From the NCBI GenBank assembly GCA_947491945.1, contig CANLLN010000015.1, positions 52,375 to 116,374 of the forward strand: a stretch of DNA of 64,000 nucleotides, given 5' to 3'. Source of the DNA: an uncultured Carboxylicivirga sp. Lineage in GTDB: Bacteria; Bacteroidota; Bacteroidia; Bacteroidales; Marinilabiliaceae. The notes below the pieces were generated by a model. It worked only from the letters and a program-made list of their open reading frames with translations, was not told where the DNA came from and did not search any database. The position numbers and the translations under genes were made by a program. Below, in pieces: positions 1 through 9,592 of this stretch (the first letter of the stretch is position 1; every line of letters begins with the position of its first letter).

Positions 1-1641
1 TTGATAGAAAAGTCAACGGCATTCAGTGCATCCATCGAAAGTAGTGAGCGGGAAGCAAAACGACTGGCGGAAAGGAAAGTACTTTTGAGTGCTACTCTCG
101 AGCGGGTTCTTCCTGAGAGTCAATTAATGGCCGAACAGCTCAATGATGAGCTTTTACCTGAAAAACGGGAGGATTTGCTGAGTCAGATTAAGAAGGCTGA
201 GGAGCAGATAAAATGGCACGAACGCTTGAGTGTTGCGCGGGCGCGTAATAAAGAATTTGTAGCGCTTCGCGAACAGCTGCTCACGCTTTTGACTGCCAAA
301 GAGCTGTTGGAGCAGCTGCTAAAGCCTTATGGAGCAGGTAGTGATGAGAACTCGCTATCGGCAGATATCAAAAGTATAGAGCGATCGTATCAGCAACTTA
401 AGAAACAGCAGGAAGAGCAGCAAGGTATAGAAAAAGCTTTGGTGGCCATGCAAGCCGATTGGAAGGCACAGAGTGAGCAGTTGAAAACGCGCCTTACAGG
501 TTTTGCCCGATGTGATGCGGCATTAAAAGAAATGAATGGGCAGCTGGAGAATCTGGTTACTCAGCGAAAGGAATTGCTGGGTACACAATCGTGCGATGAG
601 CTTGAACAGGAGCTGAAAAATGCGGCAGATAAGTTGCAAAACGAGGTGCAGAATAAGCAGCAGGTGCTGAGTGGTTTGGAGACACTGATAGCAAGTCATG
701 CAGAGCGTCTGGCGACGAATGAGAAGCTGTTGGAGAAGCAGGCGCAAAATTATAAAGTTGCCGGAGAGCAGCTTAATATACAACTGCAGGAGCGTGGTTT
801 AGGGGGAGTGGAGCAGGCTCGTGAGGTTTTGCTCGATGATGAGGAGGTAAGTAAACTGGAGCAAAAAAAACAGGCATTACAGAATGCCGAAACCACGCTT
901 AATCATAGCCGGCAGGAGCTCAATAGAGCGGCAGAAAAGCAGCGCCCTGAAGTGCTTAAAATTGCCAAATCCAGTGAGTCTTTGGCCAATGAAATAAAAG
1001 AGAAGGAGCAAAGCCAGAAAGTCTGCCTGGGGAAAAAAGGTAGCCTGGAAGAGCGCCTGAAGGCCGATGCGCTGAACAAAGCAAAACAGGCCGAGAAGGT
1101 TCGTTGTATTGCCGAGCAGGAGAAGGAACTGGGTCGTTGGGATGCCCTTAGTCAGCTAATCGGTGATGCCACCGGTAATAAGTTTTCGCGTTTTGCTCAG
1201 GAGCTAACCCTTCAGCAGGTTTTGCACTTGGCCAATGGACATTTGAAAAGGCTGAGTGACCGCTATCGTGTTAAGCATGTGAGGGCTGATCGCCTGGATG
1301 AGCTTTTTGTAATCGATCGCTACCATGGCGATGCACAGCGATCGGTGAAAACACTATCGGGCGGCGAGAGTTTCCTGGTCAGCCTGTCGCTGGCCTTGGG
1401 CTTGTCCGACCTGGCTGGGCAAAATACCGTAATCGGTAGTTTGTTTATCGACGAGGGCTTTGGTACCCTGGATCAGAATACATTGGATGTGGCACTGTCT
1501 GCTTTGGAGCGCCTTCAGAGCGAATCAAACCGTACCATTGGTATCATCAGCCATGTGCCGGCTCTGAAAGAACGTGTAACTACGCAGATAGAGCTTAGTA
1601 AAGATGCTTCAGGATATAGTACCTTAACCATAAGGAGTTAG
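1..1641 (+). CDS. sbcC: SbcC/Rad50-like exonuclease subunit, C-terminal part (truncated by window edge)
   Basis: ATPase subunit of the SbcCD (Mre11-Rad50 type) DNA end-processing nuclease, acting on hairpins and double-strand breaks in the cytoplasm. The reading frame is open from base 1, so the N-terminal half with the Walker A motif lies upstream; the first TTG need not be the start. What is visible is a long Glu/Lys/Gln-rich coiled coil (about residues 1-390), then the C-terminal ATPase lobe with the ABC signature LSGGES near residue 452, Walker B SLFIDEG near 480 and the H-loop His in IISHVPA near 518. No CxxC zinc hook is visible in this part, so the hook is presumably upstream or absent. 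Family identity is secure from the signature, Walker B and coiled-coil arrangement. The partner nuclease sbcD would be expected upstream of the window. Confidence 0.9.
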   Translation: MIEKSTAFSASIESSEREAKRLAERKVLLSATLERVLPESQLMAEQLNDELLPEKREDLLSQIKKAEEQIKWHERLSVARARNKEFVALREQLLTLLTAKELLEQLLKPYGAGSDENSLSADIKSIERSYQQLKKQQEEQQGIEKALVAMQADWKAQSEQLKTRLTGFARCDAALKEMNGQLENLVTQRKELLGTQSCDELEQELKNAADKLQNEVQNKQQVLSGLETLIASHAERLATNEKLLEKQAQNYKVAGEQLNIQLQERGLGGVEQAREVLLDDEEVSKLEQKKQALQNAETTLNHSRQELNRAAEKQRPEVLKIAKSSESLANEIKEKEQSQKVCLGKKGSLEERLKADALNKAKQAEKVRCIAEQEKELGRWDALSQLIGDATGNKFSRFAQELTLQQVLHLANGHLKRLSDRYRVKHVRADRLDELFVIDRYHGDAQRSVKTLSGGESFLVSLSLALGLSDLAGQNTVIGSLFIDEGFGTLDQNTLDVALSALERLQSESNRTIGIISHVPALKERVTTQIELSKDASGYSTLTIRS

Positions 1642-2039
1642 ATTCTAGAAAGTTCATTGTGAACATAATTTAGTGATTGAGAGTCAGTGGTTTTAGGGCT
1701 TTTTTTGAATAATATGTGCGCATTGGCAGCTGTTATTCGTCATAAGTTATGGCTTTTTTATCATATTTTTTTGGCCAATAAGTCCGAACGATCTACTTTC
1801 GCGTCCTGTTAGAAGGTCAATATTTTGGGGAAGATCATTGACCTCGGACGATATACTCATTGGGATTAACGGATAATGGATGCCATCTGTGTAAACAGCA
1901 GCATCGGACAACTACTTATAAGTGGTTACCAATGGGATTCTTATGTCGTTAATTTCAGAACTATCGCTGGGGTGCATGATCGTACCATTACATTGATGCT
2001 TTCTGCAAAGCAATGTAGTATGTTTAACAAACTTAAAAG
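1642..2039. other. 398-bp intergenic region, no gene
   Basis: No convincing coding frame or RNA gene. It holds an 8-bp perfect inverted repeat (AGGTCAAT at 1814-1821 and ATTGACCT at 1837-1844) and three loosely similar motifs around TCGGAC (1782, 1844, 1903). It would carry the sbcC 3' end and the promoter of the YfiR/TonB pair; no clean TAnnTTTG box was recognised. Confidence 0.4.
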
Positions 2040-2552
2040 ATGAGAAAAAGAATTTTGCTGCTATGTATTTTATGCATAGGCCTGGCGATGGGTAAAGCGA
2101 AGGGGCAAACGGCTACTTTTAAAGCGCTGTTTTTGTACAACTTTACCAAAAACATTGATTGGCCGGCTTCGCAAGGGTCAAAAGAATTGATCATTACGGT
2201 GTTGGGTGATGACGAAATTAGTGCCGAATTGGGGAAGATTGCCAAAGTGAAAAAAGCGGGCAATAAAACCATTAAGGTACTTTCAGTGAACAGTCTAAAA
2301 GAGATCAGGCAAAGCCACATTCTCTTCGTGGGATCGGCCAAGAGCGGGCTGATGAGTACGCTAAGCTATGAGCAGCGGGATAAGCCGGTGTTGATTGTGG
2401 GCGATAAGAGCGGACTGTGTAAGCAGGGTGCCGGTATTAGCTTTATGACTGTTGATGGTAAGCTGCGCTATGAGATTAGTCCCTCGTCCATTGCTAAGCA
2501 TCAACTGAAAGTTACCCAGAAAATAATTAGTTTGGGCATTGAAGTCCAATAG
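2040..2552 (+). CDS. YfiR-family (DUF4154) periplasmic protein
   Basis: 170 residues with an N-terminal hydrophobic signal peptide (about residues 1-22, ending ...KGQTA). The body has the YfiR/DUF4154 hallmarks: a start like FKALFLYNFTKNIDWP, a central ILFVGSAKS strand and the late GAGISFMTVDGKLRYEIS block. In Pseudomonas YfiR is a periplasmic repressor of a diguanylate cyclase; in Bacteroidota members are usually encoded beside a TonB-dependent receptor and often a hybrid histidine kinase. Here the receptor starts 23 bp downstream on the same strand, so co-transcription is likely. No kinase or cyclase is adjacent. The family call is firm; the binding partner and signal are inference. Confidence 0.85.
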   Translation: MRKRILLLCILCIGLAMGKAKGQTATFKALFLYNFTKNIDWPASQGSKELIITVLGDDEISAELGKIAKVKKAGNKTIKVLSVNSLKEIRQSHILFVGSAKSGLMSTLSYEQRDKPVLIVGDKSGLCKQGAGISFMTVDGKLRYEISPSSIAKHQLKVTQKIISLGIEVQ

Positions 2553-2575
2553 CAACAACTATTAAAGTCCTAGAA

Positions 2576-5032
2576 ATGTTAAGAACAAAGTCTTTTATTT
2601 CCATAATGTTTTCACTAGTGCTTAGCCTAAATGTGTTGGCGCAGGAAGGTGAAAACACCACTCTTACAAAAGAGAAAGTCCTCTCCATGACTACTGAAGA
2701 ACTTAGTGCCTTGCCTCTTGAAGATTTAATGGCAGCTATTGATGTGGTTGGGGTATCCTCATTAGAGGAGTTGTACGAATTATTATTAAACAAAGATGTG
2801 ACGTCGGCTTCGAAAGCTGAGGAAAGCCTGTTTGACTCACCTTTATCAACAACCGTGCTGTCGCACGACCAGATACTTGCCTCAGGAGCAACGTCTATTG
2901 AGGAAGCTTTGCGATTGGTACCGGGCTTAATTGTGCGCGAAAAAACCAATGGCAACTTCGACGTTCATATTCGGGGTAACGACAATCTGCCTGCAAAAAA
3001 CATGACCTTATATTCTGAAAATATGAATACCCTGGTGATGATTAACGGGCGTCCGGTATTTAACTACTCGCATGGAGGAACTCTTTGGGAAACCTTACCG
3101 GTTAGCTTTGAAGATATCGATCGGATTGAAGTGGTGCGTGGACCGGCCAGCGCTCTTTATGGTCCGAATGCTTTATCTGGGGTGATCAATATTATCACTC
3201 AAGATATTACAGATGATTCGCCCATGCTAAGCGGAAACGTGCAGGCGGGTAATTTAAATACCCTTATTGGTGACATCGCCTTCCGTGAGAAAATAAATGA
3301 GAAATGGAGCCTGGGAATCACCGGTAATTTTGAAACCAGAGACCGCGAACGCGAAGAGCTTTTGATTTACGATCGCGATAATTCGCAATATACATTAGAT
3401 GGCAAGCCAGTTGAACCAGGTTACTTTTCAGTTGGTGAAATTGACCGCCTGATGAACGGAATATTGCCCGTATGGCCTCCATATGATGTGAAGGATCAAC
3501 GTTATGATGTCTATAAATCGTTTCCAAATCCTGAATTGGCAAAAGAACGCAAAGGCGTTAATGCCTATTTAGATTTTAAGCCGGGAGAAAGCACAACCAT
3601 TAACATCATGGCAGGGCACCAGCAGTCGCAGGCCATTACATCGAGCATGGGCGATGTGCCAACGCCTTATACAACCAAAGAAGCATCTACATCGTATGTG
3701 GATGTACGAGCCAACCATAAGGGCCTCAATCTGCAAGCCAACTACAATGGTGGAACCATCGACTACATGTTGGGCAATGAGGGGTTTGAGCTCGATAATG
3801 AGCAGTTTAATATTCAGGCCGAATATGACTGGAATTTGGGTAAAGTGAATGTGCGTCCGGGTGTGAGCTATCAGTCCATGTCATATGACGATTCCAAACA
3901 CATTGCCAAGTGGGGTAACGGCTACCTAAATAAGAAGCAAACGATTAATATTGTAGCCGGGAGTGCCCGCTTCGATTATCGCCCCTTTGATAAGCTGCGA
4001 CTGGTAGCTGCTCTGAGAGCTGAGAAATACAATCAGCCAGATGATGTATATGCTTCCTGGCAGTTGGTGGGTTCCTATAAATTTGATGATAATAGAATTA
4101 TTAGGGCGGTTTATTCCAGAGCTAATCAGTCCAGCTTTTTAGTTAACACCTACTCCAACTACACCTGGAACATCGTCAACCTGCCTCACCCACGTGTTAT
4201 GCAGTTCGATGGGAATCGTAATCACGATTTAAAAACCATGGATATGTTTGAGTTGGGTTATCGCACCCGTCCATCCAAAAGCTTATTGGTGGATATTGAG
4301 GCCTTCTACAATATCTCGAAGGGTTTTGGAGCTTTACTCCCTGTTTATAGTGATGTTAATATAGACAATGCATTGGATGTTATTGGCGACCCAACTGGTG
4401 AAACAATGCCAATTGCAGCGCCCGATTCGGTAAATATTCGCTATGCTAATCTAGATATGGAATCGAAACAATTAGGTGCGAGTATAAATATTGACTGGGT
4501 AGTTTCTGAAAAGTTGGTAGCACATGGTCACTTAACTCTGCAGCAAACGAAATTGGATAATTACATGCCTTATAACCGTAATGAGTTAATCGGTTATTTA
4601 GCCGTTGATGCCACGATGAGTGCATTAACTGATCTGGGGAATCAATTGGCAGATGGAGAGATTTTGCCAGGAGACGTTCCTGCAGTTGTTAAAGGAGAGT
4701 CTTCGTCCTGGCCAACTGATACAATGGATGACTATGAACACAAAGCCACCCCATCATATTTTGGCGGTTTTTCATTAACCTATCGTCCTTGTAATAAGCT
4801 GGAAATATTCCCACAAGCATACTTCTATGGCAATCAAACTTATGAGGGACAATACACCACAGAATCAATTAATGGTAAATTCCTGCTAAATGCCAAGGTG
4901 AGCTATAAAGTCAGCGAAAACCTCAAGTTTTATGTGAATGGACGCAATATCCTGAATATGAAAGGTCGCGAGTTTGCTTATATGGATGAGATACCGGGCA
5001 TGGTGCTGGGCGGCCTCAATTTTAGATTCTAA
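2576..5032 (+). CDS. TonB-dependent outer-membrane receptor
   Basis: 818 residues. Signal peptide 1-22 (cut before QEGE), then a short acidic helical segment, a TonB-box-like VTSASK at about 75-80, a plug domain at about 85-210 containing IRGND, VMINGRPV and the conserved RIEVVRGPASALYGPNA stretch, and a beta-barrel ending in an aromatic C-terminus (GGLNFRF) expected for outer-membrane insertion. It lacks the N-terminal carboxypeptidase-like domain of SusC proteins and no SusD follows, so it is not a classical polysaccharide utilisation receptor. Receptors of this VTSASK class commonly sit next to YfiR proteins, as here. The ligand cannot be read from sequence. A strong terminator follows. 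Confidence 0.92.
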   Translation: MLRTKSFISIMFSLVLSLNVLAQEGENTTLTKEKVLSMTTEELSALPLEDLMAAIDVVGVSSLEELYELLLNKDVTSASKAEESLFDSPLSTTVLSHDQILASGATSIEEALRLVPGLIVREKTNGNFDVHIRGNDNLPAKNMTLYSENMNTLVMINGRPVFNYSHGGTLWETLPVSFEDIDRIEVVRGPASALYGPNALSGVINIITQDITDDSPMLSGNVQAGNLNTLIGDIAFREKINEKWSLGITGNFETRDREREELLIYDRDNSQYTLDGKPVEPGYFSVGEIDRLMNGILPVWPPYDVKDQRYDVYKSFPNPELAKERKGVNAYLDFKPGESTTINIMAGHQQSQAITSSMGDVPTPYTTKEASTSYVDVRANHKGLNLQANYNGGTIDYMLGNEGFELDNEQFNIQAEYDWNLGKVNVRPGVSYQSMSYDDSKHIAKWGNGYLNKKQTINIVAGSARFDYRPFDKLRLVAALRAEKYNQPDDVYASWQLVGSYKFDDNRIIRAVYSRANQSSFLVNTYSNYTWNIVNLPHPRVMQFDGNRNHDLKTMDMFELGYRTRPSKSLLVDIEAFYNISKGFGALLPVYSDVNIDNALDVIGDPTGETMPIAAPDSVNIRYANLDMESKQLGASINIDWVVSEKLVAHGHLTLQQTKLDNYMPYNRNELIGYLAVDATMSALTDLGNQLADGEILPGDVPAVVKGESSSWPTDTMDDYEHKATPSYFGGFSLTYRPCNKLEIFPQAYFYGNQTYEGQYTTESINGKFLLNAKVSYKVSENLKFYVNGRNILNMKGREFAYMDEIPGMVLGGLNFRF

Positions 5033-5054
5033 ACACTGAATAGACAGATTAATA

Positions 5055-5095
5055 AGCGGGGATGCAGTCATTCAAGATTGCATCCCCGCTCTTTT
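5055..5095 (+). terminator. Terminator after the TonB receptor gene
   Basis: Perfect 12-bp stem AGCGGGGATGCA (5055-5066) with TGCATCCCCGCT (5079-5090), 12-nt loop, followed by CTTTT. It lies 22 bp past the receptor stop codon. Confidence 0.85.
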
Positions 5096-5222
5096 GTGGG
5101 CAGATGAGAGTAGAAGGATTTCCTTACTTACTAAATTTCAACTATTTTTGTCCGGCCTTTGACGAATACCTTTTTTTGAAGAGGCCACTTATTAACAATG
5201 ACAATCAGATAAAATATATAAT

Positions 5223-6773
5223 ATGGCACAAGAGGACGTTTTTAAGAAACTGGTGGCTCACTGTAAGGAGTACGGTTTTGTATTTCAATCGAGCGAAATC
5301 TATGATGGATTGGGCGCGGTATACGACTACGCACAAAATGGTGTTGAGCTAAAAAATAACATAAAAAAATATTGGTGGGATGCCATGGTGCTGCTCCATG
5401 AGAATGTGGTGGGTATCGACTCGGCGATTTTTATGCACCCCACTACCTGGAAGGCCTCGGGCCACGTGGATGCCTTTAACGACCCTCTGATTGATAATAA
5501 AGACAGTAAAAAACGTTATCGTGCCGATGTGTTGATTGAGGATCTTATCCAGAAGTTTGAGGAGAAGATTAATAAGGAGGTGAAAAAAGCAGAGAAGCGC
5601 TTTGGCGATAGCTTTGATAAGCAGCAGTTCCTGGAAACAAACCCCCGTGTATTGGCCAATCAGAAGAAGATTGATGAGGTACATGCCCGCTTTGCAAAAG
5701 CCTTAAACGACAACGACCTGGAGGATTTACGCCAGATTATTATCGATTATGAAATTGCCTGTCCCATTTCCGGCACTAAAAACTGGACCGATGTGCGTCA
5801 GTTTAACCTGATGTTTGCCACCGAAATGGGATCCACCGCCGATGGTGCACAAAAAATCTACTTACGTCCGGAAACGGCACAGGGTATTTTTGTCAATTAC
5901 CTGAATGTGCAGAAGACTGGTCGCATGAAGCTGCCGTTTGGTATTGCCCAAATTGGAAAAGCCTTCCGTAACGAGATTGTGGCCCGTCAGTTTATCTTCC
6001 GTATGCGCGAGTTTGAACAGATGGAGATGCAATTTTTTGTGCGTCCCGGCGAGGAGATGAAGTGGTTTGAGTATTGGAAAGATGCGCGCCTGCGCTGGCA
6101 CAAGTCGCTGGGCATGGGCGAGGAGAAGTACCGCTACCACGATCATGAAAAATTGGCGCACTATGCCAACGCAGCTACCGATATAGAGTTTAAAATGCCA
6201 TTCGGTTTTAAAGAGGTGGAGGGTATCCACTCACGTACCGATTTTGACTTGTCGCAGCACCAGGAGTTCTCAGGTAAGAAAATTCAGTATTTCGATCCTG
6301 AGCTGAACAAGAGCTATGTGCCTTATGTAGTGGAGACCTCCATTGGTGTGGATCGTATGTTCCTAAGTATTATGGCCGGTGCTTATAACGAAGAGGAAGT
6401 TGAGGGTAAAGACGGAAAGATAGAAACCCGTGTGGTATTGAACTTGCCACCAGTGTTGGCACCTGTTAAACTAGCGGTGCTACCTCTGGTTAAAAAAGAC
6501 GGACTGCCCGAAAAGGCACGTGCCATTATCGATGAGTTGAAGTTTGATTTCAATTGTCAGTACGATGAGAAAGATAGTATCGGTAAACGCTACCGTCGTC
6601 AGGATGCCATTGGTACACCTTTCTGCGTAACGGTTGATCACCAGTCGCTGGAGGATGATACGGTGACTATCCGCCATCGCGATACCATGGAGCAGGAGCG
6701 TGTGAAGATTGCCGAGCTGCAGGGTATCATTGGTAAGAAAGTAAGTATGCGTGAGGCCTTCAAAAATTTGTAA
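5223..6773 (+). CDS. glyS: Glycyl-tRNA synthetase (single-chain, class II)
   Basis: 516 residues of the homodimeric GlyRS type, not the two-subunit GlyQ/GlyS type. It charges tRNA-Gly with glycine. Class II motifs are visible: motif 2 around FRNEI...FRMREFEQMEMQFF (about 240-265) and motif 3 around VVETSIGVDRMF (about 372-384), followed by an anticodon-binding domain (LAPVKLAVLPLV onward, about 405-510). The middle lysine-rich stretch EKINKEVKKAEKRFG is an insertion common in Bacteroidota homologues. The ATG at 5223 is chosen because translation from it begins MAQEDVFKKLV, the usual start of the family. It stands alone, with terminators before and after. Confidence 0.96.
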   Translation: MAQEDVFKKLVAHCKEYGFVFQSSEIYDGLGAVYDYAQNGVELKNNIKKYWWDAMVLLHENVVGIDSAIFMHPTTWKASGHVDAFNDPLIDNKDSKKRYRADVLIEDLIQKFEEKINKEVKKAEKRFGDSFDKQQFLETNPRVLANQKKIDEVHARFAKALNDNDLEDLRQIIIDYEIACPISGTKNWTDVRQFNLMFATEMGSTADGAQKIYLRPETAQGIFVNYLNVQKTGRMKLPFGIAQIGKAFRNEIVARQFIFRMREFEQMEMQFFVRPGEEMKWFEYWKDARLRWHKSLGMGEEKYRYHDHEKLAHYANAATDIEFKMPFGFKEVEGIHSRTDFDLSQHQEFSGKKIQYFDPELNKSYVPYVVETSIGVDRMFLSIMAGAYNEEEVEGKDGKIETRVVLNLPPVLAPVKLAVLPLVKKDGLPEKARAIIDELKFDFNCQYDEKDSIGKRYRRQDAIGTPFCVTVDHQSLEDDTVTIRHRDTMEQERVKIAELQGIIGKKVSMREAFKNL

Positions 6774-6823
6774 ATAAGTTTTTCAGGTCGGCGGCGGTTA
6801 AAGTCACCTGCCATTATGATATC

Positions 6824-6857
6824 GCCCGGTTGATGATTCAATCGGGCTTTTTCTTTT
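6824..6857 (+). terminator. Terminator after glyS
   Basis: Stem GCCCGGTTGA (6824-6833) with TCAATCGGGC (6838-6847), one G-T pair, 4-nt loop, followed by TTTTTCTTTT. Confidence 0.85.
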
Positions 6858-7084
6858 AATAGAATAATCCGGAAAATATGCCCGGACCACAAATAAGGAA
6901 CGCGAACTGACCCTTTCCTTTGCCGGAGATTTTGTACTTTTTTTGCTTGTCCTGGTTTGGAGGGGTGCCGAAGGTCTCAAGATCTGTTAAAGTGTAAATC
7001 CCTTTGTCCTGAGCCAACAGACCTATTTTTTCGTATTCCGATTACATTGCGTATTTTCACAAACTGAATAATAAATACTTTACC
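6858..7084. other. Leader/intergenic region before the YfhO-like gene
   Basis: Non-coding stretch between the glyS terminator and the next start (311 bp between the two genes in all). No RNA gene or perfect promoter box was recognised, though it must contain the promoter for the following three-gene run. Confidence 0.3.
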
Positions 7085-9580
7085 ATGTTTGACAAATTGA
7101 AAGGTTATATACCCTATCTGGGTGCTTTTGTCTTATTTATCATTTTAAGTTTTGTGTATTTCTCGCCTGTGCTGGAAGGTAAAAAATTACCCCAGCTGGA
7201 TAATACGCATGCCAAGGCCATGTCCAAAGAGTTAAAGGACCATGAGCAGGAAACCGGCCGAAGAGCCATGTGGACCAACTCCATGTTTGGTGGCATGCCG
7301 GCCTATCAGATAAAAGGCGATGCCAGTAAAAATATTTTTAGCTATCTGAATAAGGCCACGCGCCTGGGGCTACCCTACGAAACGGTGGCCATCGTTTTTT
7401 TATACATGTTGGGCTTCTACCTTTTGCTTTTAAGCATGAAGGTCGATCACTGGCTTAGCGTCATTGGAGCCATCGCTTTTGCTTTTGGTTCCTACAACCT
7501 CATAATTATTATTGCCGGTCACATTACTAAAACCTATGCCATTGCCCTAATGGCGCCGGTGGTTGCCGGGGTGCTGTGGTCCTATAACCGGCATCGTTTT
7601 ATTGGGGGTGTTATTACGGCAGTTGCACTGGGTATGGAAGTGGCTTATAACCACGTTCAGATAACCTATTACCTGGCTTTTATGGTGGCTTTTATTGTGT
7701 TGGCGCAAGGTGTTTATGCCATTAAAGAGAAAGCTGTTAAGCCCTTTCTGCAAAGTAGCGCAGTACTGCTGGTGGCTGTCATGCTGGCCATATTACCCAA
7801 TATAACCAACCTTTGGACGACCTACGAATATGGTCAGTACTCCATTCGTGGTGCCTCAGAGCTAACACCGCAAGACAGCGAGAAGGATCAATCGGCCGGA
7901 TTGGATGTGGATTATGCCTTTGGCTGGAGTTATGGCATGCACGAAACATTAACGTTGCTTATTCCCAATGTGGTGGGGGGTGAGTCGGCACCGTTGGCCA
8001 ATGCCGAGGCGGCCATGCAGCAGGTGGATCCGCGCCTGAAAGAGTATGTGGGACAGTCGAGTCAGTACTGGGGCGGTCGTGTATTTACCAGCGGTCCCGT
8101 GTACGCCGGCGCTTTGGTTTGCTTCCTGTTTTTTATTGGTGCCTTTTATTATAAAGGAAAGGAGCGTTGGTGGCTTATCGCTATTACCGTGCTTAGTATA
8201 ATGCTGGCCTGGGGCAAGAATTTTCCGGCCTTTAACTATTTCATGTTCTATAATTTCCCGCTCTATAATAAGTTTCGTACGGTGGAGATGGCTTTGGTGC
8301 TAGCTTCCATGGTTATGCCATTGCTCGGTTTTTTAGGTTTAAAAAGCTTGTTGGATAATCCTTCACTCATTACAAAAGACAGTAAGTGGTTTGCCATTGC
8401 CTTTGCCCTTACCGGAGGTGTTAGTTTGGTGCTCGCTCTTTTTCCAACATCTTTTTACACTTTCCTGTCGCCTATGGAAGCGCAGCAGATTGGTGCTCAG
8501 ATAAGACAGGGGGGCGATCAGGTGCAGATGTTTCAGGTGCTCGAAAGCAGTCTGATTGCTGCCCGTGCGGCATTGATGACGGCCGATGCATGGCGTTCCT
8601 TCGTATTTATCCTATTGGGTTCGGCATCTTTATGGTTATTTGCCAAAGGTAAGCTGCAGAAGCGTTATTTGATTTGGGGTATGGCCATACTGGTATTAGT
8701 TGATCTGTGGGGTGTTTCAAAGCGTTATCTCAATAACGATGATTTTGTGACTTCGTCGACAGCACGAAAAGAGTTGGCGCAGTCCAAAGCTGATCAGGCC
8801 ATTCTAAAGGACAAAGACTATTACCGTGTTTTCCCTATCTATCGCGATCCCTTCAAAGATGGTTTTACACCTTATTGGCATAAGTCGGTGGGTGGCTTTC
8901 ATGGTGCCAAGTTACGCCGCTTTCAGGATTTGGCCGATCGTTATCTGATTAACGACTGGCAGACCCTGATGCAGGTGCTGCAATCGGCTCAAACACCTGG
9001 CGACCTAGAGCTGGCACTGGAGAAGATGCCGGTACTTAACATGCTAAATGCCAAGTACATTATTTATAACCCTGGTGCAGACCCCATTTTTAATCCTTCC
9101 TATATGGGCAATGCCTGGTTTGTTAATGGTGTAAAAACGGTATCCGATGCCGATGCTGAGATTGCCGCCCTTGGCGAAACCGACCTGAGAGCTACAGCTG
9201 TGGTTGATCAGCGTTTTATGGATAAGGTGCAGGGTTATGCCACTGATTCGGTACAGGGGCACATTCGTTTGACCCATTATGAACCTGATTACCTGATTTT
9301 TGAATCCAGTACGCCACAGCAGCAGCTGGCTGTTTTTAGTGATGTATACTACGAGAAGGGCTGGAAAGCCTACATCGATGGTGATGAGGTGGATATTATC
9401 AGGGCCAATTATCTTTTACGGGCGCTTATGGTACCGGCTGGTCAGCATGATATTGAATTCCGTTTTGAGCCTTCTTCCTTTGCTATAGGTCAAACGGTGG
9501 CGGGTATCAGCTCATTGTTGGTATTGTTGCTCATCATGGGTGCTATCATAGTTGTAATACGTCAGAAAAAAGGATATTAG
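7085..9580 (+). CDS. YfhO-family multi-spanning membrane protein
   Basis: 831 residues with a long N-terminal series of roughly a dozen hydrophobic spans (to about residue 550), a soluble extracytoplasmic region, and a last membrane span near 805-825 followed by a short basic tail. The pattern (FxSPVLEGKKLPQLD at the start; WTNSMFGGMPAYQI; late YYEKGWKAYIDG followed by VPAGQHDIEFRF) is that of Bacteroidota YfhO-domain proteins, which resemble GT-C glycosyltransferases and lipid-linked sugar transferases. YfhO in Firmicutes is tied to glycosylation of lipoteichoic acid; the substrate here is unknown. The dCMP deaminase starts 12 bp downstream, indicating an operon. Confidence 0.85.
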   Translation: MFDKLKGYIPYLGAFVLFIILSFVYFSPVLEGKKLPQLDNTHAKAMSKELKDHEQETGRRAMWTNSMFGGMPAYQIKGDASKNIFSYLNKATRLGLPYETVAIVFLYMLGFYLLLLSMKVDHWLSVIGAIAFAFGSYNLIIIIAGHITKTYAIALMAPVVAGVLWSYNRHRFIGGVITAVALGMEVAYNHVQITYYLAFMVAFIVLAQGVYAIKEKAVKPFLQSSAVLLVAVMLAILPNITNLWTTYEYGQYSIRGASELTPQDSEKDQSAGLDVDYAFGWSYGMHETLTLLIPNVVGGESAPLANAEAAMQQVDPRLKEYVGQSSQYWGGRVFTSGPVYAGALVCFLFFIGAFYYKGKERWWLIAITVLSIMLAWGKNFPAFNYFMFYNFPLYNKFRTVEMALVLASMVMPLLGFLGLKSLLDNPSLITKDSKWFAIAFALTGGVSLVLALFPTSFYTFLSPMEAQQIGAQIRQGGDQVQMFQVLESSLIAARAALMTADAWRSFVFILLGSASLWLFAKGKLQKRYLIWGMAILVLVDLWGVSKRYLNNDDFVTSSTARKELAQSKADQAILKDKDYYRVFPIYRDPFKDGFTPYWHKSVGGFHGAKLRRFQDLADRYLINDWQTLMQVLQSAQTPGDLELALEKMPVLNMLNAKYIIYNPGADPIFNPSYMGNAWFVNGVKTVSDADAEIAALGETDLRATAVVDQRFMDKVQGYATDSVQGHIRLTHYEPDYLIFESSTPQQQLAVFSDVYYEKGWKAYIDGDEVDIIRANYLLRALMVPAGQHDIEFRFEPSSFAIGQTVAGISSLLVLLLIMGAIIVVIRQKKGY

Positions 9581-9592
9581 GAAACAAAACGC

